A stretch of DNA of 64,000 nt from Cristatella mucedo (Eukaryota > Bryozoa > Phylactolaemata > Cristatellidae), in NCBI GenBank assembly GCA_009760855.2, contig WPIO01000015.1, positions 5,569,001-5,633,000 on the forward strand, read 5' to 3'. This document shows, piece after piece, positions 56,318-64,000 of the stretch; positions within the stretch are counted from its first letter, which is position 1, and each line of letters begins with the position of its first letter. The notes under the pieces are model-generated. The model had not been told where the DNA came from. It worked only from the letters and a program-made list of their open reading frames with translations, and searched no databases. The position numbers were made by a program, and so were the translations under genes.

Positions 56318-56450
56318 TCATTTGCATTTGTATAGTGCCCTAAGAGAACTACTTAATCTCTGTTCAGGCTCTTCGCACATGCTGCGGGGCTCAAGTCCAC
56401 GACCTAGGCCCGACCTTGGTTGGGGAGAGCACCTTAATCACTGGGCAGGA
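56318..56450 (-). mobile_element. SINE-2, copy g
   Basis: Complement: TTGTATAGTGCCCTAAGAG, TTAATCTCTGTTCAGGCTC, ACATGCTGCGGGGCTCAAG, CCACGACCTAGGCCCGACC and GAGAGCACCTTAATC. Same order as copy f. Confidence 0.82.
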
Positions 56451-57964
56451 GAATATTCGTGGCCAAACTCGGAAATTGGCTCTTGCCGAGAGCCAGGTCT
56501 CACGTACGACCTAGCCGTGTGACTCGGCGGACGCTCAGCTAGAGTTGTTTTCGCAAAAAGAGGACACTGGGTGGCTCTTCTCATCGTCGAATCCGTGAAA
56601 GTAACTGAACAGGACTTCGCGGGAGTTGTAAGGCCAAACTGCAGCAGCGAGTGTGAGTAGATGCGGCAAGGTAGTTACTGGAGAACAACTGCATAAGCGG
56701 TGGTCGTTAGCATCGAAACATAACTTCACACCGCACACAAGCTAAAATTAATGAAACGGTTAGATGAACAGAGAGTAGGAATTACAAAATGCCCTAGGAC
56801 CAAGAGATCTTCAAAGCGTTGGGGAGAACGAGGATTTTGTCTGCATGTCCTGTAGAGAGAGGGCGGACTCAAAAACGTGGATTATTGAGGTTCAATTGGC
56901 CCAATAATAGCAAAACGTCAAGCTCGAAGGTATATTTTTGTACGCCACGAGAGGGACATTGCCCCCCCCCCCCAGAGAACTTGCATTCTTCAATGTAATT
57001 AAGTGATGGAGCAAAAAATACAGAGGCATCGAAGAAGCGCTAGCAAAAGAAATTCTACAGCCCATCTCGGCCACATTCTTCTTAGTTAAATTGAGGTGTC
57101 TCATTCATTCACTGCTAGATTGGTATCATGCTTTCTAGAAGGTCCAGTATGTTGCTTCATTCAAGCACACTTACTCCGCGGGAACCACAAAAATGTCTTT
57201 CACATAGCAATTTCATTGCAAATGAGTGTACACAGAAAATACTACTTTTCCGTAAGCAACTAACGAGAAAAGAGGGTAAGCAAAAAGGAATTGCATCAAT
57301 GAAACTTTCATGAGTCAAAATGAAACAAATTTTTCGGGTAACTGTGCTCAATCTAAAAATTTGATTAATTAAGCCAAATGACCTTGGAATAGGTTATGAC
57401 GATTGCTTGAACAAGCCAAATTTATAAAACCCTTCAACGTTGTCTGCGAGATTTGCATTGATCGTCCCAGTACCACAGTCTGTAGATCACTGAAGTGGTA
57501 AATCCCAGAGAATCCTGCAGGCTCGTCGCTCGCTCTATGCGATTTGCCGCTATCGGCATTCAGTCTCATTCAGGCCTTCGGTCGATCTGCTTCGAGCTAA
57601 ATTGCAGTGCTCACAATCACTGTAAACTTGCACACCTTTCCTTTAATTACTTTGGGTTATCAAAAGATAATATCAATCCCAGCAGCAGTCGCAAAAACTC
57701 GGAATGCGATTTCCTAACGCAAATATCCCGAACTTTGAGTGTATACACCCTGCTATGCGCCCTTTGAGTCATAAAGCTTTGTTACTTGAGCACCTGTAGC
57801 CAGGATCAGACGGTTAAGTGCTATTTTACGGGCTTTTACCTCCGGTGGCGATTTGAAGAGCGAAATGTCAGTCGCGAGTAGAGCAAACGAGACCCGCTAA
57901 TGGGCAGCTACGCCGTTCGGAGCCGACCAGCCGCGTCTGGAGCGCCCCTGATCGATACTCGACG
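56451..57964. other. No recognisable feature; C12 run
   Basis: Unassigned DNA with a run of 12 C near 56960-56971. Confidence 0.4.
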
Positions 57965-58160
57965 ACAAATGAATAACATGGTTAGGGGTGACATGCACTG
58001 GGTCAGCATGCAAATTTAAATGCTGTCCTAAATAGATGTGTTTTTAAATTCCTTTTAAATGTGGTCAGGTCAGGGGATGTTCTGACGCAGGTCGGGAGGG
58101 ATTTCCAGGCTTTGGGAGTATACGAACTAAATGCACGGTCTCCAAAGGATTTGAGGTGGC
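57965..58160 (-). mobile_element. LINE-A internal fragment, deleted UTR
   Basis: Complement matches 19850-20110, but about 80 bp is missing between CATGCAAAT and TTAAATGCTGTCC. Both ends are cut: no hairpin or tail and no upstream coding region. Relative to other copies the sequence itself is little diverged. Confidence 0.85.
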
Positions 58161-60262
58161 TCATTCGTGCTCAATCTCAATATTCTCAGTGGGCGCGCAT
58201 CTAGGAGATCCAAGCGATGTGCGTTTGTTTTGTTTTTTTCAGTTCATAGGATCGGTTCTTTTGGCGTGCGTCGTCGTGCAACAATTTGCCACATTCAGCT
58301 AACTAAAACCCTAACTAGTAACTTGTGAATAGATGAAATGGCGGCCGCATGCAGGTAAAGTTTGAGCCGATCGTTTGCTCAATTTAAAATTGTAATTTTC
58401 CGCCTCGATTGTAAGCCCCGCCGGTCAGTTGCTATTCTACATACCTTAATGCACACGGCCGCTCCGTCTATAAGAAAGCATATATTCCCGATCATTTTTC
58501 TCGCAAATATTTTGCCCCGCTCCGCTCGGTGAGCAGCAGACGGAAGAGCTCGCTGGGCGGGCGGCCGGCCGCCGAAGTGCTCTTTAAGCCGTTGTAATGA
58601 TTAACTGTCAGTGCTGAAACGATAACGTTTGCCGTCTGCTCAGCCTGGTGCTGGGCTGGTATCCGTTCGGCCTATCTGGAAGCTCGTAGAGAACGGCGGC
58701 TAGCCGCAGCACAAGCGCGAGCAGCGATCGTGCGTGGAACAGCCAAGGAGGTCAGCAGCAGAGGCAGCAGTCGCTGATACGTCGGCAACGAGAGGAAAGG
58801 TCATAAAAATGGCCGTTCGCGAGAGAGCAAAGACAGTTGAAACAAAAGATAGCAGACAGTAGTGAAAGCCACTCCAACTAGATTTTCTGCAAAGTTCGCT
58901 CGTGCAAGAAGAATAAGCAGCCACTACAAGACTCCGCTGACGCTTAGAGGCGGTTTCACCGCGAGAGAGACAGCGCTGCCGAGTAACTTGCATTTTAAAT
59001 TATATTTAAATTACTAAAGGACTAACTTGAGCTTCTTAGTCGAAGCGAGCGAGTTGCTGCAACTATCGCTTGGGGTCTTTTAGGCAGCGATATCAAAATG
59101 CCAGACACGCCGAGGCTTTGTTTTCTGCCTTAGCACTGCTGCATGACTAAACAAACGAGGCTAAATAAACGACGCTAACACCTCGTGCGGTATTTTTGCG
59201 TTTACTTACTTTTTCGTTGCAGGAGACAGAGGTTGTGAAGGATACACTCGTATTCAGTCAACAAGCCGCCTCGCCAGGGTTTAAATGGCTTGTCCTTACG
59301 TGGATCAACCATAAAAATTATTGTCGTCAGCTACGTATGTGTGCAAATAGTGAACTCTCAGTGGGTCACCGGACCGGACGCTTGCTAAGCCAGAAACCCT
59401 TCATGTGACTGGACACGTAGAACGCTTCGGATTTCGGCTTATCTAGAGAGTGGCCTGCACTCCGAAACCCTACGGAGGCGTCAACAAGGAACGGTAAGCA
59501 TTCCACTCTTCTTGACTATGCAATGACTTGTCGCGTGCATCTTCGTTCGATTCACACTCGCTTTGTCAGGTGGAGGGGGCACAGGGATTGGCACAGTGAT
59601 GTAAGTAACTGGGCAGATCGAGTGAGCGTCGCCGCCTCGATCTCTAGCCGAATGCGATTACGGTGCACACTGAATGGGTGCTTCTGCCTACCTAGTGCCA
59701 GCTGTTGCTGATTGGTAAGTATGCAGCTGTGAGACGCTAGCCTACACAGTACTACTCAGACGATCGAAACTACAGGTCTGCGAGTGACTTAAATGCCTCT
59801 GGAATAGAGGGGTAGCTCGTCAGCGGTGAATAGGCTTCACACCTATCTGACGCGATTGAAAATGGAATGGACAGGAGTCGACGATGTATCGCTTACACTT
59901 GACGGTATTTGACAATGGCTTCCGATAGCGAGTCGTTATGAGTCAGTATAGTAGCAACAATAATAATTGTAGAATAAAAGTAAAAATAGATTGGTAGTAG
60001 AATTCCATGGGAGAAATTAGCACGATGGCAGGAATCTAGGTTACCATGGTAACCCGGGTTCGCACGGACTTCGATAACTACCTGAATATTGGTTCCAACT
60101 ATATTCAAATAGGCTAAAATTTCGGGCTCATTGAGTTCTATTCGTCAGCGGAAATACAGCAATTTTGAAAACTTTTTTCGCAAGTGCCCAGCCGCTGTCC
60201 AGATCCAGGGCAAGGGTCCAGGGCTCTATCACGAAAATTGAGCCTGTTTTTTCGAGGAATAG
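58161..60262. other. No clear feature; possible splice sites
   Basis: A good acceptor (TTTTTCGTTGCAG/GAG, near 59222), donors (ACG/GTAAGC near 59492 and TTG/GTAAGT near 59714), and no long frame between them. It may be non-coding transcribed sequence. No repeat recognised; 58550-58720 is locally GC-rich. Confidence 0.3.
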
Positions 60263-60737
60263 CTAACGAGTGATGGCTGATTTGGGACAACCACTGGTGC
60301 CTTCTTCGGGCGCCCCAAAGAGTGCACCTGCACGCCCGGAGTGGCCTTCTGAGCTGATGCCCTTTTTTCTAACACGAGTCTGAGCCATATCGGATGCCGC
60401 CGCCAACGGCGCGCCAATATTGTCAAGATCTCCATCCTCACTATCAGCGATACTACCCAGCCGAGCACTGGCGCTGTGATTCCGGACCTCCTGCAAAATC
60501 TTTTCAGACCAGCTGGTGGCAATGAAGTTCCCGGAAATTTTTTCCAAGAACTTGCACACAAGTTCAATTGCGTGTTTAAGAACATCGTTGCTAACATCTT
60601 TTATATCGTCATTACAGCCATCCATAGCGTGCATCCTTTCATTGAGCTCTTGGGCACAAAGTCCTTCGATTGCTTCGACATAATGCTGACGGTGCTGCTC
60701 CTGAATTACGTCAGTGGCGTTTTCGACGTCGAAACAC
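60263..60737 (-). CDS. Candidate coding fragment, unknown
   Basis: A minus-strand frame open for about 158 codons from just after a TAG (near 60738) to a stop at 60263, with Met at 60634. It has sustained, protein-like composition: a charged helical N-terminal half (YVEAIEGLCAQELNERMHAM, VLKHAIELVCKFLEKI) and a Ser/Gly/Ala-rich C-terminal half. It looks like an exon or a retrocopy fragment. No domain recognised and no polyA signal downstream. Confidence 0.35.
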
Positions 60738-61084
60738 TATATCTTTTAGAGCAGCTATCCGAAAAATAAATAACTAATTGCGATCCTAATTGAGGAAATT
60801 CGACAACCAGGGTTACCACCATTGGGCTCATATCTTCCCATGCTGGTGCTTTGCAAATATCTTCAAGGGAAGGAGTCATGGTGGGTTAATGATTTGCAAG
60901 GTACCATATTTAAATCAGCATGCAAAAGCATACGTGAAAAAACAATTAGGGCTACCCGTTAATGGGACCTTTGGTTCTTAAAATGCACTGAATAGGGGAA
61001 GGTTGCGCAAGAAACCCCCTCTGGAAACCAAAAGACAAGTTTGCTGGATTACAGTAATAGCTGAGAGGAACAGATGCGTTTTTA

Positions 61085-61930
61085 TCTGTGACTGAAAAGC
61101 CTCAAAATCTAAGCACAATCTAGCCCTCTTCAAAAGTGAACTTTCTCCAGACCACCATATCAGCACTCAAGTCATATCTGCATACTTTCAGATAGGAAAT
61201 ATCGTCAAAACTTGGGTCTGATTAGACAATGAAACTGTTTCCAGCTAGGGTACATGCCGTTTTAACATCCTTAGTTACCCCAGTAAGTCGCAACTCGCAG
61301 ATGTTCTGGCTTGTGCTTACAGTCGATGCGAAACTCGGCAGCCAGGTTTGTCATTCGTGAATGTCATAGCACTAAAACATCTCATCATCATAACAAAATC
61401 ACAGCTTTACAGATTAACTGCATTCTCGCAGAATGGCGTTTTCTTTTAATTAATCAGTGCATCGACTTGAATGTTTTAGCATTCACTTTTAGGTCTCTCT
61501 ATTCCCTTGCTCTTCCACGTCTAATTGCACTGCTCAGAACTAATCCCCAGCAAGCCTTGGCATCGCACCTCGTCTGAATCGAGGAATCAAGTCGTTTACC
61601 AGTGCCTCAAAAAAAACTCAAATCTTTCAGAGACCATGCTTTGAGCTCGTACACTGTGAAATCCTGGAACTCACTTCCGACTGACGTCGCTACATCCCCT
61701 GACTTGACAGCCTCAAAACAGAAGCTAAAAACACACCTTTGCCTCACAGTATTTGCTGGGTCCTTCTGAATTTCCCTGTATGTACTAAGTGCATACTTAC
61801 GCTTACGCTGTGCATGTTATCACTTACTATATTGACATGCTTCCTCGCAAGCATATATAAAGTGTCTAGACAGAGATTTAGTTCTGTGATGGCTCAATAG
61901 AAACGGACTATTGTTTTGTATTATTAATAC
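61085..61930 (+). mobile_element. LINE-A, second subtype, decayed
   Basis: SELSPDHHIST and AYFQIGNIVKTWV near 61130-61220, a C-terminal region with FRSLYSLALPRL at 61490, a WNSLPTDVATSP-like block near 61670, a shortened UTR, the tail AAAGTGTCTAGACAGAGATT, TAGTTCTGTGATGGCTCAAT and AGAAACGGA, then irregular ATT. Ends like SINE-2 and the copy at 29700. Confidence 0.82.
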
Positions 61931-62367
61931 TATGATGATGCAGTGTCATTGCAGATGGTCACAGGAGCCGGACTTTTCTGAAGTTTAGTCAATAAGAACT
62001 AACGGTCTGGTAAAAAAAAAAAGTTCAAGTAATAGCTGGACGACGGGAAGCCGAGGAGCAGAGCTATGAGGTCCGCTGGATCGGCACTAGGCACAGCGAG
62101 CGTAGACATGGAGGAGGGAGGTTAAATGGATAGCCATGTTGGATGGTGGATAATAACCAAGTGAAGCGGCCTGTAAGCTAAAGTTACATCTTAAATTCGA
62201 CTCGATGACTATAATATAGAGCCCTTGAAGCTCAGGCAGAACTGGCTTGATCTGGAAGTCACATCTTTGACATGCTACCTATTTGTGCACTAGTGGCAGA
62301 CAACTACGATCAGTTTGATGCAATTGTGTATCAAGACACCCTCACGTATACAAGTTCGAGTGTCGGC

Positions 62368-62455
62368 GCTCGAGAGAGAGAGAGAGATAGAAAGTGAGAG
62401 AGTGAGAGATAGAGAGAGAGAGAGAGATAGAGAGAGAGAGGGAGAGAGGGAGTGT
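62368..62455. repeat. (GA)n imperfect microsatellite
   Basis: GAGAGA with AGAT and GTGAG interruptions, followed by a short GTGTGT/GTGAG stretch. Confidence 0.92.
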
Positions 62456-62824
62456 GTTTGTGCGTGAGTGTGAAAGACACGCATGCACACGATAGCGAAC
62501 GTGAAATAGTTTCGCGGTCGAACTGTTGTCTGAGAGGATGGACCCTGATTGCGACAATGTTCCGCAGCTGAAAGTTGGCCAATTTAAAATTGGGAAAAAA
62601 ATATTTTAAATACCAATCCCAGATTTGGGCAGACTCCGTGGAAATATTTTTTATGAATCGACCTTAAATTTGAGATCTTTAAACGTCGGTGACTTTGCTT
62701 TCCAATAACCAGCAGGTTAGTCTCAATAGTCGTTGAACTTCTAGAACATTTAAATAGCTCCCAAAGACAATACAATTTATATTTATATAAAAAGCTAAAG
62801 GTTAGCTTACTCACCATAATCATG

Positions 62825-62945
62825 TATTTATTAGCAGAGGAGCCTTAACGGCTATCAATATTTGCAGTGAGCAATAAAAGGTCGCCCTTTGCAGTACTCG
62901 AACCCACAAGCTTGGTTATGGAGAGGCTTTCTCCTGGGGCAAAGA
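62825..62945 (-). mobile_element. SINE-1, copy e
   Basis: Complement: AGGAGCCTTAACGGCTATC, GCAGTGAGCAATAAAAGGTC, GCAGTACTCGAACCCACAAG. The body hairpin and B box are recognisable; the head is eroded at its 5' end. Confidence 0.75.
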
Positions 62946-63539
62946 CTCGTCTATTTTAGTCATTCTACGTATATTAGAATTGGCAGCATGCCAAAATGGT
63001 CAATGGCAGCAAGTGTAATTTCAACACGTTTAACCACAAAGCTTACCATTCTCGCTGAGGAAGCTCAGGCTGTGAGGAATGGGTATGCTTCTAGCCTTGT
63101 TCTAAAGATTCTCGAGTCATAGACTCTGCCTTGGCTTAGTGAGTGGGGAAGAATTACCAGTATTTGGAAGCCTAAGAACTGAAGGGAAGGCTCATTACGC
63201 AGTTATTCATGTGTTTGGGCCAGAGTAAGAGAACGAAGCGACCTTAAAGTGAATTTAGTGGGTAGAAAAAAGTGATAAAAGCACTAGAACCTCGGAAGTC
63301 GATACGGTGCTTGCCATAGAGAGCGAGCACAGATCCTCGGCTGCGAAACTCTGGCTTTCCTATTGCGACCTGATTTTCTCACACTGCCGCTGGGCAGGGC
63401 AGTCTAGTACGCGGAAGCTTAGCTGGTAATTTTTATTCAAGTCAGCAACGGCATCGCTAGTCACTGCCGACTCTGGCGCTGCAACATCGAACATCATCTC
63501 CCTAGCACAGCTGCACGCATTGCTGGGTTCGCCGCGAGA
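62946..63539. other. No recognisable feature
   Basis: Unassigned DNA upstream of the candidate ORF. Confidence 0.4.
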
Positions 63540-63866
63540 ATGGCCGACGTTGAAGCCCTCGAGGCTGGCGTCAGCAGACGGGTCGTCGAAGACTGTAGGC
63601 ACACGACTGGCGCTAGCTCCAGAGCGTCGATTGTCTGCCTTGGGAATGCTTTCGGCCTTTCACCCGTCCCGCACGCTTCCTCGCTTGGCATAGGTGCGTA
63701 CCTGCTGCGTGCGCAGCGGGAAAACAACCTTATAAGGTCACCGGAAATCGTAGCACCTGCAGGGGAAGTCGCACCCAAGTGCTCTCAGGAGCTCGGTCTC
63801 AAGTGTGACTTGCCTTTGGCAGCTGCCTTCGTAGCATTCACAGTAGCCTTTATGTTAATAAGGTAA
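63540..63866 (+). CDS. Candidate exon with C-terminal membrane segment
   Basis: An ATG with good context (AGAATGG) opens 108 codons. The first ~85 residues are soluble-looking, then LPLAAAFVAFTVAFMLI forms one membrane-length hydrophobic stretch. The stop codon TAA lies inside a good splice donor (ATAAG/GTAAAT, GT near 63862), so translation would continue into a downstream exon beyond what I can see. It could be the start of a type II membrane protein. No family recognised. A minus-strand frame overlaps, so chance is possible. Confidence 0.3.
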   Translation: MADVEALEAGVSRRVVEDCRHTTGASSRASIVCLGNAFGLSPVPHASSLGIGAYLLRAQRENNLIRSPEIVAPAGEVAPKCSQELGLKCDLPLAAAFVAFTVAFMLIR

Positions 63867-64000
63867 ATTCACTAAACCTCTCGGGTAGATGCGGTGCTGA
63901 GCTCAAGAGCTCGCTGCAGCTAACCTGGCAGCTTACTGGCACCCGACTTAAAAACGGCGACTTGCAGCGAACTATTCACGCGACCAATCGCACTAAAAGT

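Overview
This window looks like repeat-rich nuclear DNA of an animal, probably an invertebrate. It holds non-LTR retrotransposon fragments on both strands, tRNA-headed SINEs, many dinucleotide microsatellites, one GC-rich island, and no long intact open reading frame outside repeats. I see no bacterial operon, rRNA, CRISPR array or functional tRNA gene. I cannot name the species. The mixture (L2/CR1-type LINEs, an R2-superclade LINE with a restriction-like endonuclease, tRNA SINEs) fits many invertebrate lineages.

Two LINE families dominate; the names are mine. LINE-A has an L2-like 3' end: a hairpin (GCGCCTAG...AGAGA..TTCTCT..GGCGC) followed by an ATT microsatellite tail. A near-full-length dead copy lies at 19723-23500 (-) and an old one at 44880-47600 (-). 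3' pieces occur at 283-1249, 10447-11028, 18870-19345, 24890-25337, 30125-32742, 38145-38997, 49016-49495, 55055-55793 and 61085-61930, and at least a dozen tail-only pieces are scattered about. LINE-B encodes a related reverse transcriptase but ends in an ATTAC/ACATT tail. Its best copy is 5140-7138 (+), with an RT frame broken by only two in-frame stops and then a frameshift. Other copies are at 13746-14590 (-), 31188-32275 (+), 33190-33770 (+), 35560-36445 (+), 41245-41720 (-) and 49535-49995 (-). Two decayed, tandem, same-strand R2-superclade copies occupy 11028-13695.

Two SINE families are present. SINE-1 (five copies) has a tRNA-like head and its own hairpin tail. SINE-2 (about seven copies plus fragments) has a tRNA-like head and a 3' tail that is a version of the LINE-A hairpin, so it probably used LINE-A machinery. 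Nested insertions (LINE-B in LINE-A, LINE-A tails in LINE-B and LINE-A, SINE-2 in LINE-A) give relative ages.

A GC-rich, CpG-rich island spans about 15540-17560. It contains some 57 copies of a 9-bp GGAGGCGGC repeat and a pure 101-bp CT tract. Two further dispersed repeats that I cannot name are described: rep-X (17840-18300 and 48110-48530) and rep-Y (37510-37743 and 40432-40665, about 97% identical with no indels). A near-perfect 56-bp inverted repeat sits at 32966-33145. A few short open frames with coding-like features (signal peptide plus good start context, membrane segment plus splice donor) are listed at low confidence as possible exons. The rest shows no recognisable function.
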